From JBCDKH01 sp964388485 (GTDB lineage Bacteria; Planctomycetota; Phycisphaerae; Tepidisphaerales; Tepidisphaeraceae): DNA of 46,179 nucleotides. This document shows, in pieces, positions 16,216-25,619 of this stretch. The stretch's first letter is position 1; every line of letters begins with the position of its first letter. The translations under genes and the position numbers were made by a program. Location: contig CAYMAS010000025.1 of the NCBI GenBank assembly GCA_964388485.1, positions 1 through 46,179 on the forward strand. The letters run 5' to 3'. The notes below the pieces were generated by a model. It was not told the origin of the DNA and did no database searches. It was given only the letters and a program-made list of their open reading frames with translations.

Positions 16216-17232
16216 GTGCTGCATCTCCAAACTGTTGGCGAGCTGGCGAGGGTCACGGGGGTATCTCCTCGTTCGCTGTACGCACTGGCCGATCGAGCAG
16301 CTAACCTCGTTCAGGTATATGACCTGATCGACCCGTCGCGGCCGTACCGCCGCCCGCGAGTGGTGGTATCGCCGAAGGGGCCGCTCCGACAAGTTCAGCG
16401 ACGGCTCCACCTATTCATGCGGGACCGACTACCGCCGACGCCGTTCAGCTTCGGCGGCGAGCGTGGCCGTGACGCCAGACGTAACCTCCTGCGACACCGG
16501 CGGTCGACGTTCGCCTACACGACTGACATCCGAGGCTTCTTCCCGACCATTTCGCGACACAAGGTCGGGGCGATTTTCGCGGGCCGCCTCAGATGCAATG
16601 AAGAAGTTGCTGGCTTGATCGCCCGGCTCTGCACACACGGCGGCCGGCTGGCCCAGGGGCTCATCACGTCGCCGATAATCGCTTCGGAAGCGGCCAGCCG
16701 AATCGATGCCCGCATCGGCGGCATGTGCAAGAAGCAGGGGTTGCGTTACACGAGGTTCGTCGACGACATCACGATCTCCGGCCCGCTCGACTTCGAGGAG
16801 CAGGCCCGTGACCTCGCCGAGCTGGCTGAGCAAATCATCCGTGAGTCGGGATTTGTCACCGCCAAGGAGAAGCGGCAGGCGGGCAGGATCGACCGGGGCG
16901 AGGTAACCGTGACCGGCCTTCGCGTGCTCGGCGGCTGCGTGGACGTGGAGGCCAGCTACCTCAATCGACTTCAAGACGATGTGAAGCGACACAGCGACTA
17001 TGCCCGCGGCGAGCCGCTTTCGGGCCCGCTCTTCACGAAGGAGCAACTCTCTGGCCGGGCCGGCTACGTTCGACGACACAATCGACAACGCGGCGGTGTT
17101 ATCGCTGCGGCGGTTGAGCGGGTGCCTTGGCCCGCTGTGGTCCGGCGAGCCGGCGAGGAAGGCCTGCTCATCGCCAGGAAGTCACTACGACCGCATCGAG
17201 CCGGGGTGCTTGATCGTGGAGCAGTCGCCTGA
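16216..17232 (+). CDS. Retron-type reverse transcriptase
   Basis: A GTG start with GAGGGGGG 7 bases upstream gives 338 residues. Reverse-transcriptase blocks are in order. NLLRH (90-94) matches the retron NAxxH position. YTTDIRGFFPTI (101-112) holds the first catalytic Asp. LAQGLITSP (145-153) corresponds to the usual LPQGAPTSP. RYTRFVDDITISG (177-189) holds the catalytic pair, FVDD in place of the common YADD. VTG (232-234) is the retron recognition triplet. An N-terminal HTH-like segment (ELARVTGVSPRSLYAL) is also typical of retron enzymes. The enzyme would copy the upstream RNA into branched single-stranded DNA for phage sensing. The variant FVDD and QGLITSP suggest a diverged clade. The end lies 129 bases from the attachment repeat at 17361. 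Confidence 0.88.
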   Translation: MLHLQTVGELARVTGVSPRSLYALADRAANLVQVYDLIDPSRPYRRPRVVVSPKGPLRQVQRRLHLFMRDRLPPTPFSFGGERGRDARRNLLRHRRSTFAYTTDIRGFFPTISRHKVGAIFAGRLRCNEEVAGLIARLCTHGGRLAQGLITSPIIASEAASRIDARIGGMCKKQGLRYTRFVDDITISGPLDFEEQARDLAELAEQIIRESGFVTAKEKRQAGRIDRGEVTVTGLRVLGGCVDVEASYLNRLQDDVKRHSDYARGEPLSGPLFTKEQLSGRAGYVRRHNRQRGGVIAAAVERVPWPAVVRRAGEEGLLIARKSLRPHRAGVLDRGAVA

Positions 17233-17329
17233 CGGGTCTGTCCGCGATATACTTCTTCGACGGGAGGCGTCTCCCGCCCCAAACCCTGCCCTAAACCTCC
17301 GGCCGACCCGCCCTCACGAGCTGTGAGGG

Positions 17330-18581
<1,252 letters not shown>

Positions 18582-18598
<17 letters not shown>

Positions 18599-18794
18599 GT
18601 GCGGCCCCCTTCCGTTGATCGACAAACCGGCGGAGGTCGGCAGGGTCGTACCGCTTCGCACGGCCCAGGTAGATCGGCCGGAGCTCGCCCGCGGCCGTGA
18701 GGTTGAACAGCTGACGCTCCGACACGCCGAGGAGGCGTGCGGCTTCCCGCACCTTCACCAGCAGCGGCTCGAGCTTCAAAGCTTTTTCACTCAT
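18582..18794 (-). CDS. Small MerR-type HTH protein, probable excisionase
   Basis: The 70-residue protein has the winged-helix excisionase/AlpA-like pattern: VKVREAARLLGVSERQLFNL, then a wing with RPIYLGRAKRYDPADLRRFV. Such proteins bind near attachment sites and turn an integrase towards excision, and many also regulate transcription. The start codon overlaps the end of the ribbon-helix-helix gene (ATGA, 18791-18794), and the end overlaps the integrase start. The three genes are therefore coupled in the order RHH, HTH, integrase. The fold call is firm; the excisionase role follows from position. Confidence 0.8.
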
Positions 18795-19168
18795 GCCGGC
18801 ACCAGCCCTTCATCGCTCGCCGGCCCCGAATCAGCCGTCTTCTTCCGCTTCGCCAACCGCCGCTGCTTGCCCCGCTGCGTCTGCTCTTCCGTCCACTGCT
18901 TCGCACGTTCGAAGTCTTCGGCTGACATCTCCTCACCTACGAGCTTCGCAAACCCCCGCGTGAAGGTCGGGCTGCTAATCAACGCCTTGAGCAGCATCGG
19001 CGTGACGATGCCCTCGTAGTCACGCTTGTCCTGCTCCCAATCGCGGACACTCGCCCGCAGCATCTTCTCCATCATCTGCGACCGGTTGATGCCAAAGGCA
19101 TCTGCCAGGCGGTCGACTTCCTCGACCACTTCGTCGTCAATCGTGACTGACAGTTTCAACTTTGCCAT
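18791..19168 (-). CDS. Ribbon-helix-helix-like DNA-binding protein
   Basis: The 125-residue protein opens with MAKLKLSVTIDDEVVEEVDR and then FGINRSQMMEKML, matching the beta strand and two helices of Arc/CopG-type proteins (about residues 3-45). The rest is charged, with a basic tail (RGKQRRLAKRKK). GAGGT lies four bases before the ATG. It follows the replication initiator by six bases and overlaps the HTH gene. In plasmids such proteins control copy number or partition by repressing rep. Its opening resembles that of the small protein at 724-987. Confidence 0.7.
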   Translation of the reverse strand: MAKLKLSVTIDDEVVEEVDRLADAFGINRSQMMEKMLRASVRDWEQDKRDYEGIVTPMLLKALISSPTFTRGFAKLVGEEMSAEDFERAKQWTEEQTQRGKQRRLAKRKKTADSGPASDEGLVPA

Positions 19169-19174
19169 GCTACC

Positions 19175-20251
19175 TCATGCTACTAAGTGTGTTTCAGGAG
19201 TCAACGCCCGGCGCTCCGGTTCGTCGCCACCCGCCCAGCCGCACCGGCGGGCGAAGCGGTTGGAGGCGATGAGGGCGGCACGCTTGTCCAGCACTCGCCG
19301 CCGGAAGTCGCTTCGCCAGCAGCCGCCATCGGGAGCGACCAGACCCTTCAGCCCATCGAAACCGGTACCCGAGATCATCCGCGACGTCCGGCCCTTTTCG
19401 CCCTGGTGCACGACCGCTGACAATCCCGCCGATCGAGCGTCTCGCACAACTCGGTCCGCCGAAAGCGGGATGAAACCAACTAAACGAACCGACACCTCGC
19501 CCGTCGCCCGGTCCGTCACCTCCTGCCACACACGGCTCGACTCCTCGCACCGGCTCATGCGATCGATCAGAGGCGTGACGGGCTGCGGGTCATCATTGTC
19601 TTTGCCCCGCTCCTTTCCCTCCTCTCCGACGAGCGACTTCAGCACGCGGCAGCACGAGACGAAGCGGATGCGTCGCTTGCTGTTCAGAACCCACTGCGGG
19701 TATCCGCCGCGGGGATGCTTTGTCAGGTACTTCGTCACATAGTTGACGGCGTGCCGCGAGTCGGCGTAGTCCGAGGGCGGCGACCAGTCGCACCCGCCGA
19801 TGCCCCACAGGTCCCGCCATGTCTGCCAAACCTTCCGCACGCTCAACTCCCCGCCGGGGCACGAGCTCGGATCGAGCAGGACGTGCCAGTGCGGCCAGCC
19901 CTCGCCCGTCTTCGTCTGGAACTCCAACACCGAGACCCACACCTTCACGCCAAGCCGACGCATCAACTCTGCGACGTAACGCTTCTCCGTGACGAGCCGG
20001 TGAGCCTCAACTGCCGAGCCGAAACCGTTCACGTTTGCCGCAGTGTCGGGCGTCGTGCGGCCGTTGCGATCCACCGTGAGCGACAGCATGCCCGCCTGCT
20101 CGAAGTGAGCCATCTTGTCGAGGATCCGCATCCGCAGTCGCGTGCCGAGGGCTTCACCGCAGGTCGGGCAGGTCCGGCAGTCACATCGGTGCGGCGAAAT
20201 CATCAGGTCGCCACCCGTCGCGATCCCGCTGCATGCTGGTAGTCGTCCCAC
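19175..20251 (-). CDS. HUH-type replication initiator (rolling circle)
   Basis: I chose the GTG at 20251, five bases after GAGAGGA, rather than an upstream start that would read through the GC-rich hairpin. The product has 358 residues. A Cys cluster, CDCRTCPTCG (23-32), comes first, then the metal-binding HUH motif PHWHVLLD (HWH at 121-123), then NYVTKYLTK (170-178) with Tyr171 and Tyr175 as candidate nicking residues. This order matches rolling-circle Rep proteins of plasmids and small phages. The enzyme would nick an origin and start single-strand replication of the circular form. The C-terminal 120 residues are unrecognised. Its presence makes the element potentially self-replicating, not merely integrative. 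Confidence 0.82.
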   Translation of the reverse strand: MGRLPACSGIATGGDLMISPHRCDCRTCPTCGEALGTRLRMRILDKMAHFEQAGMLSLTVDRNGRTTPDTAANVNGFGSAVEAHRLVTEKRYVAELMRRLGVKVWVSVLEFQTKTGEGWPHWHVLLDPSSCPGGELSVRKVWQTWRDLWGIGGCDWSPPSDYADSRHAVNYVTKYLTKHPRGGYPQWVLNSKRRIRFVSCCRVLKSLVGEEGKERGKDNDDPQPVTPLIDRMSRCEESSRVWQEVTDRATGEVSVRLVGFIPLSADRVVRDARSAGLSAVVHQGEKGRTSRMISGTGFDGLKGLVAPDGGCWRSDFRRRVLDKRAALIASNRFARRCGWAGGDEPERRALTPETHLVA

Positions 20252-20314
20252 AGTATTCCTCTCTTGTTCAAGTCTGACAGGTGGGGACGACGACGCACGA
20301 GCGGGCACGGCGGC

Positions 20315-20338
20315 GGGGGGCGGCTGGCGCCGCCCCCC
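20315..20338 (-). repeat. GC-only hairpin upstream of rep (origin or terminator)
   Basis: GGGGGGCGGC and GCCGCCCCCC form a perfect 10-bp stem around TGGC. It lies 64 bases upstream of the rep start in the 237-base gap between rep and the next gene. Rolling-circle origins often present the nick site on such a hairpin. There is no T-run after it on the minus strand, so a plain rho-independent terminator is less likely. Confidence 0.45.
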
Positions 20339-20488
20339 CGCCCGCCGATGACCGACCGCGGAGGCACGGACGACAGGACCATCAGGCGCGTAGGCTGTTC
20401 TGTTCTTCATCAGGTTGCTGGTGAGGTTCGTTCAGCCCTGTCGCGACGAGACCGACAAGCCAGGTCGCGGCAGGGTTCTTTCATGGGT

Positions 20489-20779
20489 TCATCTGCCCGA
20501 CGCCTGCAGGTGGTAGCTGCCGCGGGAGCCGTGGCGGGAGATCACGCGATCGGCGAGCTCCATCGACTGACGGCTCATTACCGCCAGGTCGGACGCGATG
20601 CCGTCGAGGCGGCGGTACATCGCCACGAGCTCGTCACGGGCCGGGGCGTCGAGGGCGGGTCGGCCGGTCGAGGTGGTCAGTCGCAACGCCCGGACATTGC
20701 CGTGCACCATCTTGGCGAGGTCACGGCACCGCTTTGCCGAGGCAACGGCGTGGTTGTAGCTGCCGGTGCCGGTCACCAC
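20489..20779 (-). CDS. Unknown small protein of the integrated element
   Basis: A GTG start preceded by AGGAGG gives 96 residues; the second GTG at 20776 has slightly better spacing. The sequence is helical and basic (NHAVASAKRCRDLAKMVHGN, ELVAMYRRLDGIASDLAVMS) with no recognised domain, membrane segment or signal. Its first codons overlap the end of the preceding gene by seven bases. It lies about 240 bases before rep, separated from it by the GC hairpin. Small helical proteins in this position can be accessory replication or mobilisation proteins, but nothing in the sequence decides that. Confidence 0.6.
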   Translation of the reverse strand: MVTGTGSYNHAVASAKRCRDLAKMVHGNVRALRLTTSTGRPALDAPARDELVAMYRRLDGIASDLAVMSRQSMELADRVISRHGSRGSYHLQASGR

Positions 20780-21195
20780 GTCACCTCCTGCTGGGCGGCG
20801 GCCGCGGCGACCAGATGCGGCCGCAGGTGGGCCAGGCCGATCGACAGGCAGACCGACGTCAGGTGCTTGAAGGCGAGGCCGTTGTCTGCCGCCAGCTGGC
20901 GGAGCTCGTCGGCCGCGAGGCGTGGCATGTGCACCGGGATCGAGGCGTAGGACGTCCGGGCCGGTGACTTCGCCCGAGGAGGCCGGGGAGGCTCCGAATC
21001 CTCCTCACTCCCGCCACCGGGGCCGCCCCGGCTCTGGTCGTCCTGAATCGTCGCCGCCCTTCGCTCGCTGTCGCTCGCCGCGGGGCGAGGCGACGACGAT
21101 TCCGAACGACCGACGCCGGGGCTTTCACCTGGTAGCACGACATCATCACCAGCCGCCGGGCAGAACCCGGAGGCCTCGTCTTCACGCTTCGTCAT
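20773..21195 (-). CDS. Unknown protein with a disordered N-terminus
   Basis: The ATG at 21195, six bases after AGGAG, is preferred to the adjacent ATG at 21198; 140 residues. Residues 1-85 are rich in Ser, Pro, Gly and Glu and look disordered. Residues 85-130 form a compact helical part (IPVHMPRLAADELRQLAADN, then KHLTSVCLSIGLAHL). The segment YASIPVHMPRLAADELRQLA has the strand-then-helix look of a ribbon-helix-helix protein of MobC/relaxosome type, but the match is weak. It starts within the last codons of the segment at 21182-21376, which would make it directly downstream of the integrase in the circular form. Confidence 0.55.
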   Translation of the reverse strand: MTKREDEASGFCPAAGDDVVLPGESPGVGRSESSSPRPAASDSERRAATIQDDQSRGGPGGGSEEDSEPPRPPRAKSPARTSYASIPVHMPRLAADELRQLAADNGLAFKHLTSVCLSIGLAHLRPHLVAAAAAQQEVTW

Positions 21196-21376
21196 CATCG
21201 ACTCCTGTCAGTTCACGCACGAGATGCACGACCGCCAGCCGACCCATCACGGTCAGCTGCGGCCATACCTGATTCACTTCATCCAACCCGTCTGCGACGG
21301 ATTCTGCGACGCCACCAGCCACTATCTGCCGATTCTCCCTAAGAAACGCCGGTTGTTCCGACCCCGTTGGGGTCAT
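21182..21376 (-). pseudogene. Detached C-terminal coding segment of the integrase
   Basis: This 64-codon open frame starts with MTPTG, encoded by the right attachment repeat, in the same frame in which the integrase reads the left repeat. If the 18-bp copies recombine to make the circle, the integrase frame continues across the core into this segment. That replaces the last eight or so residues (FEPVSPP end) with about 59 others ending LVRELTGVDDDEA. In the integrated state there is no ribosome site before this ATG, so the segment is probably not translated. The part VWPQLTVMGRLAVVHLVREL looks like genuine coding sequence. Confidence 0.55.
21292..21313 (+). repeat. 22-bp repeat, right copy (possible integrase arm site)
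   Basis: This is identical to 17486-17507 and in the same orientation, with the same internal doubling of CTGCGACG. Here it is read as VAESVAD inside the detached integrase segment, whereas the left copy is read as ASQNPSQ. Confidence 0.6.
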
Positions 21377-21380
21377 CGAG
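21363..21380 (+). repeat. Attachment-site direct repeat, right copy
   Basis: This is the second copy of CCCGTTGGGGTCATCGAG. The preceding bases (GTTCCGAC) lack the T-loop found at the left copy, so the tRNA-like side is on the left. The bases 21381-21537 beyond it hold no gene that I can support. Confidence 0.8.
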
Positions 21381-21537
21381 GTTGTTCAACAACGCGTTGC
21401 ATCGGGTTTCTTCTTCTTTCTCCTTGAGAAAAGCAACACACCTCGTCATGGCCGACGGCTAGATGCCGCTCGATGTTCATGCGGGCCGAGTCTGATCCTG
21501 CGGACGGAGCAGGCCGAGTTCATGCACGACACGCTCG

Positions 21538-22527
21538 TCAAGCGGCGATGCACACCTGCGCCCGCCCGCTCTCCTTAGCTTGATACAGCGACCGGTCGCA
21601 CGCGACCATCAGGCCTTCGAGGTTGGTTAATCTCGGCTGACTCGCCTGAAGTTCGGCGACGCCGAGGCTCATGGTGCGCGGCTGAGCGTCGGGCAACATC
21701 GCCGCAGTCGCGAGTCCGAAGTCGGCACTGATGCGCTCCGCCACGCCGGCGGCCTGCTGGGACGCAGTGTGCGGCAACAGCAGAACGAACTCGTCGCCGC
21801 CGTATCGGCAGGCCACGTCCATCTGCCGCATGTTCGCCAGAATGCTCCGGGCGGCGGTGCGGATCAGGTCGTCGCCGACGGCGTGGCCGAGCGTGTCGTT
21901 GACCTGCTTGAACTTGTCGAGGTCGATCATCACCATCGACAGCAGCGAGTCGTTGCGGTAGGCCTCGGAAAAGAGTGAACTGCCCAACCGCTCGAAGGCG
22001 CGGCGGTTGTAGCAGCCGGTCATCGCATCGACGCTCGCCTCACGCTCTGCCGTCTCGCGAGCCGCCTTCTCGTTGGCAAGGTTGTCTCGCAGGGCTTTGG
22101 CCTCGGAAGCACGCTCATTGTTCTGCAGGCCGGCGGCGAGGTTCTTCTCGATGGTCAGCGGCATCGTCTCCAGATACGCACCGGCCTTGACGACATAATC
22201 ACACGCCCCGCCACGAATGGCTTGCTTCGCCAACGCCGTGTCGTTCTCACCGGTGAGCATCATGATCGGCAACGTCGGCGTCCGCTGGCGAATCTTGGCC
22301 AGCAGGTCGAGCCCGTTTCCGTCCGGCAGATTCACGTCGAGCAACGCTAAGCCGTAGTCGTCAATGTGCCCGATAGCATCGACGGCCCTGCAGGTGCCGA
22401 GCACGTCGACGCAGCCCTGCCCGAAGGCGTCTTCGAGGACCTCGCTAATGAGCTCCTGCTGATCGACGTCGTCCTCCACGAGTAGCAGGCGTGTTCGAGT
22501 TTCAATGGACGCTTGAGTGACGGACAT
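21538..22527 (-). CDS. Receiver-GGDEF diguanylate cyclase
   Basis: The start at 22527 (MSVTQASIETR) has GGGGAG seven bases upstream; 329 residues. A receiver domain (LLLVEDDVDQQELI acidic pocket; LALLDVNLPDGNG with phospho-Asp; MMLTGEND) is followed by a coiled-coil linker. A GGDEF domain then shows DAMTGCYNRRAF, IDLDKFKQVND and the active-site loop RYGGDEF. It should make cyclic di-GMP when phosphorylated. It is the last gene of a kinase, receiver, receiver-GGDEF group on the minus strand, so the histidine kinase at 23089 is the likely phosphodonor. C-di-GMP would act on surface or attachment behaviour; the target is not in the window. Confidence 0.92.
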   Translation of the reverse strand: MSVTQASIETRTRLLLVEDDVDQQELISEVLEDAFGQGCVDVLGTCRAVDAIGHIDDYGLALLDVNLPDGNGLDLLAKIRQRTPTLPIMMLTGENDTALAKQAIRGGACDYVVKAGAYLETMPLTIEKNLAAGLQNNERASEAKALRDNLANEKAARETAEREASVDAMTGCYNRRAFERLGSSLFSEAYRNDSLLSMVMIDLDKFKQVNDTLGHAVGDDLIRTAARSILANMRQMDVACRYGGDEFVLLLPHTASQQAAGVAERISADFGLATAAMLPDAQPRTMSLGVAELQASQPRLTNLEGLMVACDRSLYQAKESGRAQVCIAA

Positions 22528-22599
22528 GACAGTGCTCCCCTTGATAATGATGCGTGTGATTGATGTACGATCCAGTTCCTGCACAGGCGGACACGGTTC

Positions 22600-23073
22600 T
22601 CAACTCGATCCGTTCGGTTCGGCTTGTCGCACGTTGAGCCAGTAGTCGGTGCTCTCCAGCACCGTTTCGGCCAGATGTTCCGCGTCCTGCGGCTTGACCC
22701 GATACTGATCGGCGTTCGCGCCCAGCCGCTTTCCCTGGGCGGCGACATCTTGCAATCCGCTGAGAACCACGATCGGAATGTGCTTGAGCGACGCGTCGGC
22801 CTTGATCGCCTTCACCGTTTCCAAACCGCCGATGCCTGGCATCTCGACGTCCATGTAGATCAGGTCCGGCAGCGGCTCGTGATCTGCCCGCAGGTAGTCG
22901 AGAGCATCTTCGCCGCAGCCGAATTCGATGACGTCTGCCGTTGGGCCGCTGATAGCGTGATCTTCGGCGAGTTCGATGGCATCCCGCATCAACAACCTCA
23001 GATCGGCATCGTCGTCAACGAGCAGGATCAACGGCGGACGCCTGTCGAGAGAATGAAGGTGTGAAGCACACAC
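22600..23073 (-). CDS. Single-domain response regulator (receiver only)
   Basis: A GTG start with a strong AGGAGGAG site gives 157 residues. The receiver has acidic pocket LLVDDDADLR, phospho-Asp in LIYMDVEMPG, and Ser/Lys switch residues in VVLSG and VKP. The expanded loop after the first helix (ELAEDHAISGPTADVIEF) is typical of the Rcp1/CheY-like regulators paired with phytochrome-type kinases. With no output domain it probably relays phosphate between the upstream kinase and the GGDEF regulator, or binds a partner protein. It starts 15 bases after the kinase stop. Confidence 0.9.
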   Translation of the reverse strand: MCASHLHSLDRRPPLILLVDDDADLRLLMRDAIELAEDHAISGPTADVIEFGCGEDALDYLRADHEPLPDLIYMDVEMPGIGGLETVKAIKADASLKHIPIVVLSGLQDVAAQGKRLGANADQYRVKPQDAEHLAETVLESTDYWLNVRQAEPNGSS

Positions 23074-23088
23074 GACAGCTCCTCCTGT

Positions 23089-24477
23089 TCACGCCGCCCG
23101 ACGTGGCTGGGCGGCGAGTGACACCGCAGGATCTTCGTTGACGATGCCGGTCTGCAACGCATCTTCGTCGGCGGCGATGCCGTCTGACGGAGTAGTTGTC
23201 TCCCGATGCTCCGAAGCGAGGTGCTTGCAATCAATCGTGAAGTCGAACGTCGTGCCGCGCCGGATGCCGAAGTCATCGCCCGGGCGGCATCGGATGGTGC
23301 CGTCGTACGTTTCGATGATCGCCTTGACACCGGCAAGGCCGACGCCCTTGCCGGCGACGGCGCCGTGATTGGTCCCGCGACGAAAGGCGTAGAAGACCTT
23401 TTCCGCCTCGGCTTCGCTGATGCCGATGCCCGTGTCGGTCACGTAGAAGGCGAGCTTTTCGTTCTGAGTGGTGCAGCCGATTCGAATCACCCGTCGCTCG
23501 CCGTCGCCCATGTACTTGATGGCATTATCGATCAGGTTCTGAAAGACCTGCCGAAGCCGGGCCCTCTCAGCCCGCAGCGTCGGCATTTCGCTCTCGACGA
23601 GCAAGTCGATGCCGTTGTCACGAAGGTCCTGCTCGAAGACGTTGCGAAGATCCCAGATGAGCGACGCGACCAACACGTCCTCGCGTTCTCCTTGAACGGT
23701 CTTGATGCGGCTGAGTTCGAGAACTTCGTTGATCAACTCTGCCTCCACCTGCACGTTGTGCCGAACGCGTTCAAGCCGGCGTTTGGCATCGTCCGGCAGG
23801 TCATCGCCGTACTTGCGTGCGATGCTGGCCACCATGCCATCGATGTTGCGGAGCGGCGCGTTGAGGTCGTGGCTGACGGCCCGGAAGAAGTCGCCCTTTT
23901 CATCAATCTCACGTCTGAGCCGAGCGGCAGTGGCTTCGAGTGCTTCTGCTCGCTTGTCGACGATGCTCTCGAGGTCGAGGTTGGTCTGGATGAGACTGGC
24001 GTTGGCGTCATCGGCAAGCTTCTTCTGCTCCCGCAGCCGGGTGACCATGGCGTTGAAGGTCGTCACGAGTTCACCCATCGCGTCGCCGCTTTGGGACTGA
24101 AGCTCGATCTGCTCGAAGTGCCCCTCCGCGACCAAACGGGCGGCGCGGCTGAGTTGTCGAAGCGGCTTGAAGGTGCGGGAAATGAGGAAGTAGACGAGCG
24201 GCAGCATGAACGCCAGTGCCGCCAAGGCAGTGCCGCCGACGCCTCGGAGGATGCCACCCCGGGCTTCCTGCCACGCCGACGTTTCCGCTGCCCCACCGGC
24301 CGCGGCCGCGAGGATGCCCGCCGAATGTTCCGCCGCCGCTGCCGACGTGAAGAGCACGCTGGCTGCGACAAGTCCGCCGACGCTCAGCAGCAGTCGGTCC
24401 TGCAGCCCAATCCGGATGAACGTCCAGCCGCGCCCGCGGGAACGACATTCGGAAGCTGGAGTCGGCGTACGGACCAT
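23089..24477 (-). CDS. Membrane histidine kinase with HAMP domain
   Basis: I chose the ATG at 24477 (MVRTPTPASECRS), which leaves a short basic N-terminus before the first membrane helix; 462 residues. Two membrane segments (LLLSVGGLVAASVLFTSAAA and TALAALAFMLPLVYFLISRT) enclose a very short outer loop. HAMP follows (FKPLRQLSRAARLVAEGHF), then a coiled coil. The dimerisation helix carries the phospho-His in FRAVSHDLNAPLRN (about residue 204). The ATPase domain has N box NLIDNAIKY, DTGIGIS and GKGVGLAG. The small outer loop suggests it senses membrane or internal signals. The HDLNAPLR form of the H box is that of phytochrome-like kinases, consistent with the Rcp1-like receiver next to it. Confidence 0.9.
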   Translation of the reverse strand: MVRTPTPASECRSRGRGWTFIRIGLQDRLLLSVGGLVAASVLFTSAAAAEHSAGILAAAAGGAAETSAWQEARGGILRGVGGTALAALAFMLPLVYFLISRTFKPLRQLSRAARLVAEGHFEQIELQSQSGDAMGELVTTFNAMVTRLREQKKLADDANASLIQTNLDLESIVDKRAEALEATAARLRREIDEKGDFFRAVSHDLNAPLRNIDGMVASIARKYGDDLPDDAKRRLERVRHNVQVEAELINEVLELSRIKTVQGEREDVLVASLIWDLRNVFEQDLRDNGIDLLVESEMPTLRAERARLRQVFQNLIDNAIKYMGDGERRVIRIGCTTQNEKLAFYVTDTGIGISEAEAEKVFYAFRRGTNHGAVAGKGVGLAGVKAIIETYDGTIRCRPGDDFGIRRGTTFDFTIDCKHLASEHRETTTPSDGIAADEDALQTGIVNEDPAVSLAAQPRRAA

Positions 24478-24521
24478 CTCTTGTGCCTTCTTCGACGGCT
24501 CCCGCGATTGACTTAACATCC

Positions 24522-25577
24522 ATGCAAGTGACTGAGCGGCAACCCACGATGCATCCAGCGGCTTCACGCGTGGCGATCCTCGCGAATCCGCGAGCTGGCC
24601 GCGGCATGGGGAAACTCGTCGCCGATGCCGTGGCGTCCAAATTAGCCGACCGGGCCATCGACACGTCGCGCAGTCTTGATCATCCCTCACGGGCCGAGGT
24701 CGATGCAACTGTCGACGTGGTGGTCGTCATCGGCGGCGACGGCACGCTGCGATGCGCCGTAGACCGTCTCATCAAGACGAGGCCGCTCGACCAGATGCCG
24801 CGCGTGTTGCCGGTTCCACTCGGCACCGCCAACTTGATGAGCCAGCACCTGGGCCTGGACCGCTCCCTGCTCCACATCGCCGCCGAAGGATCCCGACAAG
24901 TCGCGGCAGATCTGCTTTCGACCGGCCGTTTCGGCACGAACCTCCTGCGAGTGTCACGACGGAGCCTGCTGCCGGGCCGACGTCGCTTGGCCCATCGTGT
25001 GGCTCGACACGTCGTGACGGCGATCGACCGTCGAGTCGCCCGGCAAATCGATGTGGCACAGCTTGCCGACGGCAACGTCTTTCTGTTAATGGCGGGCGTC
25101 GGCTTCGATGCGCAGGTCGTCGCGGAACTTGACCGCCATCGGACGGGCCCGATTGGCCTAGCCAGCTACGCCAGGCCGGCGGTTGCTGCCCTGATCGGCG
25201 GGATGTTCCCAAAGCTCCATGTTGTCGCTGACGGTCGAGAGGTCTTTGCCGAGCGTGGCATCGTGGTGATCGCTAACACGCCGGAATACGGCACCGGCTT
25301 TCCCATCGCAAAGGCCGCCTTGAGCGACGACGGCCTGCTCGATGTCGTCTGCATACCTTGCCGCCACGTCGGGGAACTTGTGCAACTCATGACCCGCGTC
25401 GCCGCCGGTTGGCACCACCGGTCGAGCGACGTGCTTGTGACGCGGGCGACCTCTGTCGAGGTGACGAGTGATGAGAAGACACCGGTCCAGATCGACGGCG
25501 ACCCTGGCGGCACGCTGCCGCTGAAGGTCGACGTCCTGCCCGCCGCCGTGCCGTTCGTGCCGTGCAACTGGCGGTGA
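24522..25577 (+). CDS. Diacylglycerol/lipid kinase family protein
   Basis: The start is uncertain between the ATG at 24522 (MQVTERQPTMHP) and the one at 24549; the conserved part begins at VAILANPRAGRG. The protein has 351 residues. It shows the family core: ANPRAG nucleotide loop, VVVVIGGDGTLR (GGDGT at about 71-75) and PLGTANLMS, then a C-terminal beta domain ending in VQIDGDPGG. These enzymes phosphorylate diacylglycerol or related lipids at the membrane; the exact lipid cannot be told. It diverges from the histidine kinase, and the two 5' ends are only about 45 bases apart. Confidence 0.85.
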   Translation: MQVTERQPTMHPAASRVAILANPRAGRGMGKLVADAVASKLADRAIDTSRSLDHPSRAEVDATVDVVVVIGGDGTLRCAVDRLIKTRPLDQMPRVLPVPLGTANLMSQHLGLDRSLLHIAAEGSRQVAADLLSTGRFGTNLLRVSRRSLLPGRRRLAHRVARHVVTAIDRRVARQIDVAQLADGNVFLLMAGVGFDAQVVAELDRHRTGPIGLASYARPAVAALIGGMFPKLHVVADGREVFAERGIVVIANTPEYGTGFPIAKAALSDDGLLDVVCIPCRHVGELVQLMTRVAAGWHHRSSDVLVTRATSVEVTSDEKTPVQIDGDPGGTLPLKVDVLPAAVPFVPCNWR

Positions 25578-25619
25578 ACACGCGGGAACTTGCCCGCGGC
25601 CGATAAACTCGGGTTTCGA

